64,000 nt of DNA. Source: Colias croceus (taxonomy: Eukaryota; Arthropoda; Insecta; Lepidoptera; Pieridae). The stretch lies in assembly GCF_905220415.1 (NCBI RefSeq), contig NC_059553.1:5418501-5482500 (forward strand). Direction: 5' to 3'. Below the pieces are notes generated by a model that worked only from the letters and a program-made list of their open reading frames with translations, had not been told where the DNA came from and searched no databases. Shown here one piece after another: positions 24,372 to 36,700 of the stretch; within the stretch, counting starts at the first letter, position 1, and every line of letters begins with the position of its first letter. The position numbers and the translations under genes are program-made.

Positions 24372-25833
24372 ATGTCAACTAGGTTCACAATAACAAATGA
24401 TGCACCGGATGAAGTGGATAGAAGTGCACATTATGTATCTCCTGTATATGTTACATTGTTAAGTGCTACAACTACAATAACAAACTTGTGTCTCGGTGCG
24501 GCAGCCATGGGTGCTATAGTTTTCATACATTCTTTTGCACTGTCGTCAACAATGAAACAACATGTTTATTTATGTGGGATTGGTGTAAGTAAATCCATTT
24601 TGTATATTAGAAGTTAGGTGTCTAGATACGTTTTTGAATTCGTATACAATACATAAAACTGTCGATTATTTTTTTAGTACAAGTGTACTATACTATTACC
24701 ATGTATACACATTGTAACAATATAACTATCTTCAGCTTGCTTAACAATAATATATCCAGTGTTTTTTTATCTATACAAATAAATCCAAACTGAACTCATT
24801 TTGTTTCAAATCAAGTTTTAGTAAAATTGGTTCAGCAGTATTCAAAACATTCAAAAGTAACAAAAACTAAACAAATATCTGTATCTCATACTCGGTAAGA
24901 TCTAAACCAATCTCGTAATTCTTCTTCAAAAATTATAATGTTGTGATCATTTCAGTATGTAATTTTAATGGCGCAAGCTATACAGTCTCTGAACCCTCAC
25001 TCCGGCTGGGCGCGTTTGGTCAGATACCAGGACCGGAGAGTCGTACACTGGATGCTACAAATTGTTGCTTCCATAACAGTTGTCGTTGGCAGCGTAATTA
25101 GAATGATGGACGTGCCAAACAATTTTAGAACTACTCATGGAATCCTTGGTAAAATGTTTGATATATTATTATCTTTACGAACATAAAATATTTGATAATA
25201 TTATCTTTACGAACATAAAATATTTGACTGTAGGAAACTAATATTTCCTGATTGAAGGACAAGTATTTGGTACTCCACGCCCTACTACGTCTACGTCTCC
25301 TAATTTGTAACGAATAAATTCAAAAATTACTGGACCGATTATTTTTCCACCTGAGCAATTCTTCTTTTGTTAATTTTTATTCCTGGTCGAGAACGACTAA
25401 TTTTTATGATAAAAATTAGTCGGCCACATTAATAAATTAATGTGGCCGTAGATCTAGAACTAAAATAAAAACGTTCCATTCTACTATGAACAGAAAAATG
25501 CATCTATTAACGTTTATGTACAAAATTCCAGGTTTAGTATCCCTAATCCTCACGATATTAAGCATGGTGGGAGGAATAGTCAACGCATATTCGTCGAAGC
25601 TGAACATAAACCCCTCTTACTTGAAGATAGCACATTCCTGTTTAGGCAGCCTAACTCTGAGTTCTGCTTTCCTCTGCCTATGTTTCGCATTCAACAGCAC
25701 ATTTAGAGTGGGATTGGGTGATCAAAATGCAGATTTAGCTATATCGGTAACTGTTATAGCACTAGTTGGTTCGCTGGCTTCGCCTTGTATAGGCGTGGTA
25801 AGGAGGATATTTAAGAATTTCAGATCGAACTGA
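24372..25833 (+). CDS. Gene D: cytochrome b561 / CYB561D2-like transmembrane protein
   Basis: Three exons, 24372-24584, 24956-25148 and 25532-25833, phases 0 and 1, with the second exon the same length (193 nt) as in gene C. ATG at 24372 (MSTRFTITND) has an A-rich context; an upstream in-frame extension begins only at a TTG. Product 235 aa. Histidines at 64 (KQHVYLCGIG), 102 (RRVVHWMLQ), 132 (THGILG) and 170 (KIAHSCLG) keep nearly the spacing of gene C (38, 30, 38 versus 38, 30, 40), supporting two-heme binding. The start lies only 322 bases after the gene C stop, indicating local duplication. Signals AATAAA at 25862 and 25883 follow the TGA. Confidence 0.85.
25156..25230. repeat. Short tandem duplication in gene D intron 2
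   Basis: The phrase ATTATCTTTACGAACATAAA with ATATTTGA occurs twice about 35 bases apart, immediately after the donor of gene D exon 2. Confidence 0.6.
25394..25447. repeat. Two abutting perfect hairpins in gene D intron 2
   Basis: First: 13-base arms CGACTAATTTTTA with a 3-base loop (25394-25422). Second: 12-base arms GGCCACATTAAT with a 2-base loop (25422-25447). They share base 25422. Confidence 0.75.
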
Positions 25834-25861
25834 ATTTGTTTTTCGTTTTGTATACTGTTGC

Positions 25862-25888
25862 AATAAAATGTAAGATAATGGAAATAAA
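25862..25888 (+). terminator. Gene D polyadenylation signals
   Basis: Two AATAAA hexamers (25862 and 25883) within 60 bases of the gene D stop. Confidence 0.55.
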
Positions 25889-26497
25889 AGTATGTATTAA
25901 TAATAAAACGCTACAATTTATTTCAAAAGTACATAATTTTAAGTTTATTAAATGAAAAGTTACGCGTAGAACTCATCAGAGGCAATCTCAAGATCCATGT
26001 CTGAAATAAATATGGGATGTAAATAGTAAAATAAAACTGTGATAGCTTGTAAATTTGATTTTTATTTCGCTTTTATGTACAAATATCTACTTATAAGTAC
26101 AAAATCTCTTGTAACATAAAGTACCAATCTTTTCACTATATAATCTATAATTAGGTACTACTAATACAAAAAATAACGCTAAAGTTAAAGCTAAGTTAAA
26201 TGCCTATTACAATACTATAATTCTTATAAGAAAATAAACGTTAAACATTATATTAATTACATTATATCACACCAAATTACAAGTAAATATAAAAATAATG
26301 GCACAAATAAATTATTTTTATTTTTTGTGGGATAATTAATAGCTTGATTAGTTTTTAGAAATATAGATACAAATCACATAAATATAAATCCGATTACTTT
26401 AAAATTTTATTTAAATTATGCTAAAAACTTGTTAAAATGCTACAATGGCAGTAGAAAGCTAAAAAAAATGTGTGCGTGTACTAGTGTACACACGTAA

Positions 26498-26687
26498 GAA
26501 GTGAAACTTCTTTATGATATTATTTTTCAAAAAATAATTTACTATATGCAACTTTACAGAAATACGTCTTTAAATAATCACGCGTGGTAGGAAAAGATAA
26601 AGATGGCGCGTAACAGAAAAATGTCACGCGTAACGAAAAAACGTTACACTAAATTTTTTTCCAACCCCGATAAAGAAGTTTCACTTC
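26498..26687. mobile_element. MITE with GAAGTGAAACTTCTTTAT terminal inverted repeats
   Basis: Left end GAAGTGAAACTTCTTTAT (26498-26515) is the reverse complement of the right end (26670-26687). About 190 bases, no ORF, with an internal CACGCGTGG / TCACGCGTAAC section. A weaker relative is at 57367-57510. Confidence 0.7.
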
Positions 26688-27560
26688 AATAGCAATAAAC
26701 TTGAGAGACATTGTTAAATAAATTTCATTAAACTTAAAAACTAAAATTATTAAAAAAATATAAAATATCATACAAAATGGCATCTAACGAATAAATTCAG
26801 CTTAAAATGCCCTTTAATATTAAAGTTTGCGAAGTCTCTTTCAATTTTATTGTACCATAAATAAAAATATATTTTATGATTAGGTATATTTTTATAATAA
26901 AATTTAATTAATCCAGGTTTTTTTCAACACAGTTATTAAAAAATTCAATATACTTGAACGTACTTAGTTTTCGTACATTTTAGTTACGTATTTACGTTCA
27001 TTTTTACATGCATCTTTTTTGAAAAAAAATCCAGCTATTTTTTCCGCTTTCAAGGGGATCGAAGAATAATAAAATATATTAATTTTATTCATAACTAAAA
27101 TTAAAATCTTCCCTTCCACTCTATATGAATTAATATATTTACGTATTTAGGTATTCGCAATATTAAACGAACTGTTCCAAGTTAATTACATAGCAGATAT
27201 TATAATAATATGAATTGAATATACAAAATAATATTTAAAACAAATGCACCAAGATTTTTCACAATTACCGTAATATTATACACAATTATTATTATCTATT
27301 GTTCCTTACATTTAAGTCAATCATAAATACATAGATTTTATGAAATATTATATAAAATACCTATAAAACTGCTCATAAAGAAACTTCTATATTTTCAAAC
27401 TTATAGTTGAAAAATTTTCATTAAAAAAATTACTATAGTGAATACCAGCCCCGCTGTAAAGGGGTTAAAATTATAATGAGAAATTTAGAAGAAAAATCAG
27501 AATTGCTTGAAACCAATATTTCGTAAATTAAATGAAATTTTCATATATGTACTTAGGTAC

Positions 27561-27566
27561 TTTATT
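27561..27566 (-). terminator. Gene B polyadenylation signal candidate
   Basis: AATAAA on the minus strand about 100 bases after the gene B stop codon. Confidence 0.4.
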
Positions 27567-27667
27567 AAGTTAAATAAATGTATATATTTTTGTTTCTTTT
27601 TTTTTTCCTAAAATTGTAAGAGTACTTTGTCAGTTTTTCTAATCTGTGTAAAAGTATTGAGATTATT

Positions 27668-27768
27668 CTATCCACTGCATGAATTACAACAATTTTGTAT
27701 GTAGTACTTGTAATGGCAAAGTCTGGCTTGGACGACGAGAGCGCAGTTTCGCAATTTGTCTTCGCAAT
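27668..27768 (-). CDS. Gene B exon 16: PLAC domain and stop
   Basis: Acceptor TTTGTTTTATAG, phase 1 in. Encodes DCEDKLRNCALVVQARLC, HYKYYIQNCCNSC with the six PLAC cysteines, then SG and TAG. Confidence 0.95.
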
Positions 27769-30700
27769 CTATAAAACAAAGGGAAATTAAAAATTAAGTG
27801 TTTCATTCATATTCTGAAATATAAATATGGCTATCGAAATGCTTTGTGTAAAACAATCATATGCCAATCTGTTTTATAGGAGCAAAACTTAAAAGTTTTA
27901 TAATTTGTGTAATCTTTTATTACCGAGTTGAAAGTAACTGTAGCAATAGAATAAATGTGATTAAATAATTTACCCTTTTCTTCGGGAATCGCTATCGTAG
28001 TCCTATGGGTTGAAGTCATCTCCACTTTTTGGGATTCTGCAACAGAAAATTTCACTAATCAATCACACGAAGACTTTTTTAATTTTGCTTGAAATTTTTC
28101 TTCAAAATTTTTAATCTATGAAATCCTGCAGAACAAGAAATAATTATGATCTACAATTTCAGCCACATTTATAATGAAATTCAACATTTTAACCACTATC
28201 CTTCTGCCTAAAACATGTAGAGACTAGATCTCAGCCATCCTTCGTCATTGGAACATCAGTTGGAATATCATTATGTCGCAGTCATCGGCAAACAAAACGG
28301 GTATGTGGCGTGCTGACGAGGAGGCGAGTCGCTCACTGCGCCCTCTATATTGTACCTTAATACCTAGGGTACAGTTACTTGTATTTCGGGCGGGCACTAT
28401 AGCTTGACCGCAGTGGCTGTACCGCTGTATAGGTATGTGCGAGGCGAGGCGGGGGAGAGTACCGACCGTTCCGTTTATTTCTAACTCGTGCTATTTCTTA
28501 CCCGGTCCCCGCCTCACCGCACATACCTAGGGCGCGGTACAGCGGTTGCGGTCAAGCTATAACACACAAGTTATTGTGGAGCTGTACCCCGGTGTGAGGG
28601 TACAATTGCTGATACACTGCTCACTGTACACTGTAACCACCACCACTACACACTCACCACTAGCCAGTACGTTGTCACACTTGTGCGCGCACGAGCGCGT
28701 GTCTTGCGGCCGCGCACTGACACACAGCGAGTCGTTCACTGCGGCCTCGCTGCGGGCGCACACTACGGTGCGGTGCTGTACCCCAATGTGTAGGGTACAG
28801 TTGCTTATACACTGCAAGAGAATAATAAATTGGAACTCAAAAAAACTTTTTAAGTATAATAATATAAATATTGATTTGGAAGGCTATACAGTAGAGAAAG
28901 ATATAGAGAAATCTTGAAATGTTTTAAAAATCTCTATCTAGTCTATTCAGAGTTTCTAGTCTTGTCAGTTACTTTAAAAGTTGGTGGAAAAAATTAACAA
29001 AATTAGACTAATAATAATTTATTACCTGTCCCCAATCGCTAGTATACCATGTGGGAGAACAGTCCCCACCACACGATCTTTCAGCCTCAGGTTTCGGTGG
29101 TTTACACGCGGAATCCCGTAAATGTCTTCCAGAACCACCAATACATAATACACCTCGTATTTGTTTACCACCGCAAGAAGTACATGGCGACCAATCACCT
29201 GTTGCGAATAACAAAGAATATATACCTATAACTGTATTTATATAGGGTCAATGATAAGTAGCGCATCACCTCTTGCAGGCAGCTTCACTACATCAATCCC
29301 AACAACAAGAGATGATGCGCTAATTTTCATTAACCCTGTCTGTTTAATTAACTTTATCTATAAAAAAGAGGTTTGTCTCCCTTATGCAGTTTGAAGAATT
29401 TCTTCCAGGGTATCGCCATAAAAGTTAAACTTATACAGTTGACCCAACGTCAACTTAATAGGACTTACAAATTCCAAACGCATTACATTTTCATTTTTTG
29501 CACATATGTATTTTGTTTATTATTATTGAGTATTATGTTGTATCAAAATTATAATGTAGAATTGTAAAAATAAAACATAATGAAGAAATTTCCACAACGT
29601 GTTTGTAATTAAGATTTATCGATTGTTATTACAGGTAAATGATACACAAACGTTATGCATTAACCATTTTAATACGACACACAGAATAATAAGTGACTGT
29701 TTTGTATTCAGTGTTCGATAATCTATCTAACCTTGTCTCACATTATTTATTACACTTTAAAATTTGATCTTCACTGATATGTAGAGCCCTTCTCTATGAA
29801 GGTTAGGGTCCAAATTAGATATAAGCAATGATAAGTCGTACTAAAAAAACTGCTACATATTCAACGTTTAAAGCAATGGCAATGATGATTTCCAACTTAA
29901 AAACAAGCAAATAAGTTCCTTACGTTGCAGTTTTTGTAATTATTTTTGCTTGTAGACCTATTATAAAATATAAGCTTTAATAATCAGAAACGCTACACAG
30001 ATTTTAATATTCACACGCGTTCATCACACCCGGAGATAGGTGTAAGAATTCTCCTACTTATAATTTGAACACAAAAAATATTACAATTTCAAGAAATATT
30101 CAGAACTTCAATAATATAAAGAAACAGCATCACAAACCTGTAAACCACTGCCCTTCATGCGGCTCACACGACACTTTGGGTGAGCATGTTCTAGAATGTT
30201 CTGGAACTTGTCTCGGAGTGCATCCAGAAGGATCAGCGCATCGGACTGCTCTAGTTTGTATACCGCCGCCTACACACCAGCCTGTGCACTACGAGAAATG
30301 GAAGAAACTCAAACTCAAACTAAATGTATTACATACAAATAGTGCACTGAGAATATAGAAGAAACTCCAAACTCAAACTCAAACTCAAAACATGTATTGC
30401 ATATAAATACATTTTGATACACATATTATCACTCTTGCAATACTGCAATACCTATGTGACAACAAACTATGTATATTATGATTCATGTAGGATGTAACAT
30501 TTCTGAACGATGTCAGGAAATGCCCTCATTTTCACGACCCTTCGTGAAAGGTGAATTTAATAAAGTAGAGAAGAAGATTATAAGAGGTTTACTTAAAAAT
30601 AAAGGATTTATAATTTTAATAAGAAATAAAACAAAAGTGTGTAGGAAGAATATGCAATAGAATAATACAAGAAAATAGATAATATAAGAATATACATAAG

Positions 30701-33700
30701 CCCCTTTTAGGAATTGATTAAAGGAATTGATATTATGAATCCATTAGCTCAAATAATTTGAATTCAAATTATTATGCATCAATTGCTTTTTGTGGTTACT
30801 GGTACTTTGCAATTATTGGTGACGTTATAAAGTCATTAGATCTTTATTACAATAACAAACAAGCAATTTTGTTTGTTTATTATAATGTCGCAAATTGTAA
30901 AATGATGTCCCTAATGTAAATACGACGTCCATTAGCACCAATTGACTGCCGTAATTTTCAGATGAAATTACCCACTAAATTATTTATCTACAATTTTATT
31001 ACGCATAGTTCTTATTTATCTTAACTTAGATTTGGTTTCAAAAGTGTCATCATCTGTTATTTATATTAGAAAAATAAAAAATACCAGATCTCAATTAAAT
31101 ACAAATATTTAAAGCAGGTCTTAAAATTTGTGAAGGAATTCTTGAGGAAACCTGAGGCAGATAAAAAGAAGTAGGTAAATATACAGAAATTTATTTCAAA
31201 ATATTTTAACTTACCTCAGACCAGTCCGTATAAAGCCAACCAGCAGTTGCAAAGCTATACTCCGGTCCTACGTCTAAATCAGAACTGTTAACAGTTATCG
31301 TATACACAGGAGCATCTCGAAAAGTGTCCACTTGGTCCTGTGGTTTCGTTCGTTTCGTTTGAATCTGTCTGATTCCACCAGAATTACAATCTGGTATGTT
31401 GCATATTTCTGTCGTTGGTGGCTTTGGTGCAGGGCATTTTGCGTCGCTTATCTAAACAAAAAAATGTTAGATTACAGTTAAATTTTGAAGTTGCTTTTGA
31501 AAGTAAGAGATTTCAAACTCTGATCAAAATGCGGTAAAATTCTTCACAAAGTTTTAGGAATGAATTGGAATCTTAAACAAAACAAAAAGTGACTGCAAAT
31601 TGCCGCATCTATGGCGCTTTCTCGCCGGCACTTTAACCGTAAAATGTTCATGTTCATGTTCTCTATCTCCAGAAGTATTAATACCTACCTACGTAGCTAC
31701 TGCAAATTACCACATTTACGACACTTACTCGCGGACCGCACTCAACGCGTACAATGTGCTGGAGATATACTTAGAGAAGTATATAGGAGATAGAGATCTC
31801 CAGAAGAACTTGATACCAACAAATCTATTGTAACACAATTAGTACAAACCTTAGTAATCCCTTTCGAATGGTCCTGCACGCAGCCCACAATTCTGGTCCT
31901 CATAGCTGGTCCACACTCTGGACAAGACGACCAAGTAGTAGCCCTCCATCTTGGAGGACATTGCAAATTGCCGCATCTACGGCGCTTGCTCGCGGGCACT
32001 GAGCCAGTGCAATGTGCGGGAGATACTTCTCTATCTCCGGAGGAAGATGCTTCTACGCAACGGTATTTTCCTACCTATATTTAAAGGAAGGAAGAAATTC
32101 ATTTAAAAATGTATATTTACAAAATTATCGATCAATGTACATAAAATAAGCTTAATTAGGTACAAAAGATGATTCTTAAGTAAATAAACTGGTTTTAAAG
32201 ATAATATATTTAAAAAAAAAGTTTAACAAGACGTTCTCAATAAATGTTGTCTAAATGAATAATTAAAATGTACAAGTAAGTGTCCACAAAGAATTCGGTA
32301 ATTCATCTTTAATTAGATATCGTAATCTTAAAATATTCAACAATATCGCAAATCATTACCTGAAAGCCGCCTCCACAACTTCTAGAACATTGCGTATACG
32401 ACAAGATCTTCCAAAGGAACTTCCGATTACCCACAATATTTTCTCCAATACCATCATTATAAGTTTCTTTAGGGAATCCAAGATGTCTCGATTTGTCCAG
32501 ACCATGATGTCGTCTAATATGTTTTGGTGTAGTTTCTGGACTAGCTTTTGTAATTGACTCAATATCGATTTCACCAGGTATTGCGTCTGTGAAGTACTCG
32601 TATTTGATACTCGGGTTCGGCTGAGTATAGAGAATCTGCAAGAGATTATTCATTTAGTCTGGAAAAAGAATATTCTCTGATAATCGCCATTTGTTTTAAA
32701 AGAAATACGGTTTGTTTGTTGGTTCTGTAAGATTTAAAAGCATCAGAGTTGTGAATTTAAAAAATTGCCGATAATAATAATCAGACTCTATCTGTTTCCC
32801 TTAAAAGTACCCACTTATTCAAATAAAACGATAACGGAATGACTCCCTTTCCACCAAACCTTTATTTTTAATTATAAACTTACTTACTTTGCAATAATAT
32901 CATTTCTAAACTAGAAAGATTATGAATTTTAGCATCCAGATTCTAGATTATTTTAAAGATCTTTCGCATAATCTGGTGAAGGCACTTTCGATCAGGATAT
33001 ACATTATACATATTATTATGCCTGTATGTAAATGTTCCTTTTTAAACTCCTCTAACTTTAAACTTTATATTGATGTCGCTGTTCCTATTTGAATTATTAT
33101 CTACTTACCATAATATCTACAGGATATTGTAAAGGACCGAGTGCGAACACAGAGTCCAGTCCAGTATTTCTCGTATACACAAATCTAGCGCCAGCCGCTT
33201 CGTACGTCCCTGGTGCGCTCACAGCAAACTCCCCGTTCATAATGTACGACCCATTTGTTATTTTCAACGCTATAACAATAATAACCTTTGTAATAATAGG
33301 ATTATGCTTTTTATTGTTGTTTTACGTTTGATCTGGACTTGGCTCTTGACTTGTTTCAATTGGACTATCATTTATTTATTTATTTATTTATTTATTTAAA
33401 TACTTTATTGTACTGCCAACAAAAATTACAAAAAGAAAACATATTCTAAAAGAAGACACAGCACAGATGGCGCCCTTATCACTTATAAGTGATATCACTT
33501 ATCACTTATAAGTGATAAGGCCGCCATATCATATTTTTTTTACATAAAATATCGCAGTTAATATAGATTAACATTAACAGACTTATTTAAGTTACACTTA
33601 ATTGCAACTTGCATTTTTTTGGTATAAATATGCCTAATATATGCGTTAATGTAACAGCAAATTCAGTCATAAATATGTAGAAAATGCAACATAGAGAGTG

Positions 33701-36700
33701 TAAGGTGTAACTTTTGTTTCCGCTAAAACACACCAAGGGACACTATTATACCATGCAACAATGTTTAACGTACACTTATTTCGTAAAAGATAATTTATGA
33801 AAAGTTACGTAAAGCTAAATGGTATAATGGAACCATCAACAGAAACTAACAGCAACCTGCATCTCATTACTGCTTTTACTTTACAAACATATTATTTAAC
33901 GAAACATTACATCTTTTTAGTTTAAACACATACAATAAAACAAATAATATATGTTATCAAAACAACTCCTACCTACATTTGAATCGCATTAGTCGAATGT
34001 TTATTCAATAAAGTGCTGTTAATCGATTTATATAAATCGGAAATGCAAGATGAATCTATTCATAAACACAGTAAGTTGGTAGGCGATGCTATTGTGGTAA
34101 AAACAAGTGATTTGCAGCCAATCTAATGGACAATACTGATAAGTGACGAACCTCATGTTCGCGGCCCATTTACAATCATCAAAGGGCCATTGAGTAGTTA
34201 ATAATGAATGAATGTCTGGTCCCGCAGCCGTCAGCAAGGATTCATCATTCATTGCAAAGATAGATTTAGACAGGACTAAGTGTTTCATTTCTTAACAGAA
34301 TGCTAGATTTATCATTCGTTTCCAAGTACACTTTGCAGGCTTTAACGTTTAACTTTGTACAATTTTAGTAGAACAAGTTCTTTAATGGAAATCTTAATAT
34401 ATAAGTGTCTAACAGCTTTGCTCATTTATAATTATTATAACATTAGATATATTATTATTGTGAAATTAAATAAGAACCTAAGCACACCTACAAGTACATA
34501 GGTCCATTGTAATAAAGTGTTTATACAGCGTTTGTTATGTTGATTAAAGTGAAACGAACAGGCAAGTACATACTTAAAGGATCTCTGCAAAAATACAAAA
34601 ACATCTGAGAACCAGGCAATTAAAATCAAACGCGAGAACATTTCACAGCTTCAGTGCAACATATGATTACTCCTCACCTATATAATTATCGCTAGCCGCG
34701 ATCTCGGACACGTTGAGTCTGCACGCGCCCTGCGGGACGGTCGTGATGTAGGAGTAGCCGAGGGGCAGCCGCGGCCGTGCGAACAGCCCGGACACCAGCC
34801 GCCGGCCGCAACGCACCTCGCGCGTGCCCGCTATGGACAGCACTTCGCGACCCACCGCCTGTGTTTAATCATAGTGTCATAGTAAACAATGATCTGAAAT
34901 AATTTCAGATGTCTATTGATATGTCTACTGATAACATATATAAATGATTCTGTATTATGTTATTTATTATGATTAAGCGTGAAACAGCCCGAACACCAGC
35001 CGCCAGCCGCAGAGGACTTAGCGCGTGACAGCACTTCGCGACCCACCGCCTGTATTTTAGTTGAACTATAAAATATTGGCAACTACTTATAATCATTAAT
35101 TATTTTAGTAAAACCGACATTTTCTTATACGTATTGGAAGTAAATTTAAATTTAATACATTTCTGTTATTGAATAAAATGTTGGTATAATAACATTAAAG
35201 GACGTGCTGTCAAACTATGTGTAAGTTAATAACACTGTTTAGTAATCAGTTTATCAGAGGCTCTATATTTATTTTAAGAATTTTCATCGTCATTCCATTA
35301 AAAGCTAGAATTCTAGAAATATAGGATAAATATTATTTTGAATTGCATCTTATATTCCAAGTTTACAAATAACACAGATAAATTGTTTTAAATGTAATAT
35401 GAAACCATTACCATTATAGATAAAATGTGTAAAAGCAAGATTGGCAATATAAAAGGACATAATATAATAGAACGAACCTCTTAAATATTCTATCTGCGTT
35501 TAAAAGTGTTCTTAAATATTAACAAGTGAGATAGTAAGTTACATTCAAAAGGATTTGCTAATAAACGGCTTTATACAATTTTAATTGATTATTAATTTTT
35601 CTTTGTACAGATATTAAGACGATCCTCATTTTATTTACAAATATGAATCAATTGTAGAGTCGAAACAGCTCTTGAAATTCAAATGTAGCCTTTTGCGATT
35701 TAAATTTACCCTTTGCACAAAGAATTTATGTCCATAAAAATACTTTGAATATAAACAAGACAGTCTGTAGATAAAAAAGCTGCTTAATGTAGCCAGGCTT
35801 TATTCCGATTAATGCAAATGTCATATCAAACATGTGACAAGTTTTAATCAATTTCACAAGTCTAGTCAATTATGAATAGGTATTTTAATTAAATTCTTGT
35901 TAATATTGCGTCGAGTAGGCGCCAAGTGTAATGAGCATAGTGTCACAACTCACAATACTTGGTACAACAATGGTTGACATTGTTCAAAAGAATTCAATCT
36001 CATCTCATCTCCAATGCACCTACATTACGATATATGACGCTGATATTTGAAAATGACAAAGGCATGAGCAAGAAAAATTTATTTCAATTTGTCTATGTCC
36101 AGACTCCAGAGAACATAATATTATGATTGTCCATAATTTGGAGTACAATATCTTCTAATCGTATAGGATATTTCATCGATTCAGATTAATATGGGTTTAT
36201 TATATTATATTGAATATTGGCTAAAAATGCATCCACCCTGCTGTTTTTGCTGATTCTTAAATAAATCATAATAAATCCAATTAAAAGCAAAACTTGTTAA
36301 AGAGGCAAACTTGTATAAAACAGTGATTAAATATTTCAATTACTGATAGCGAAGAAAGCGTTGTTGCTCATTTATTTCTACTTAAAGGTGGGCTTGCTAA
36401 AGGTCTAATGAACAGGGAATAGCTACGGAAAGCGTATTAATTAAATTTAAGAGTATTTTTCCATTCCGTAATTATTGAGGGAATTGAATGACCAAAGATT
36501 TAGTTTGTTAAATAAAACTAACACTCCATTAATTTGAATACCCCTCAAATTACAAATACATACTTTGAAAACGTTTTTTAGCGCCTAATATTTACACAAA
36601 AATTAACAAATCAATATAATGTTATTATTTAATATGCACATTTCCTTAATATAAATACGTACAGATAGCAAATGCAAATTGCACTTTATCCATTGTAAAT

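Larger units (their letters stand above)
25834..27667. other. Intergenic region between genes D and B (convergent 3' ends)
   Basis: Very AT-rich. Contains gene D polyadenylation signals, a MITE (26498-26687) and the gene B 3' end. No gene seen. Confidence 0.6.

Noticed and set aside
28557..28817. 86-residue minus-strand ORF as a complete small protein
   Set aside because: It is TSR6 exon 14 plus read-through of its intron into an echo; a good GTGAGT donor and the paralogue show the exon ends at 28658.
31742..31999. 85-residue minus-strand ORF as a gene
   Set aside because: Exon 10 plus intron read-through.
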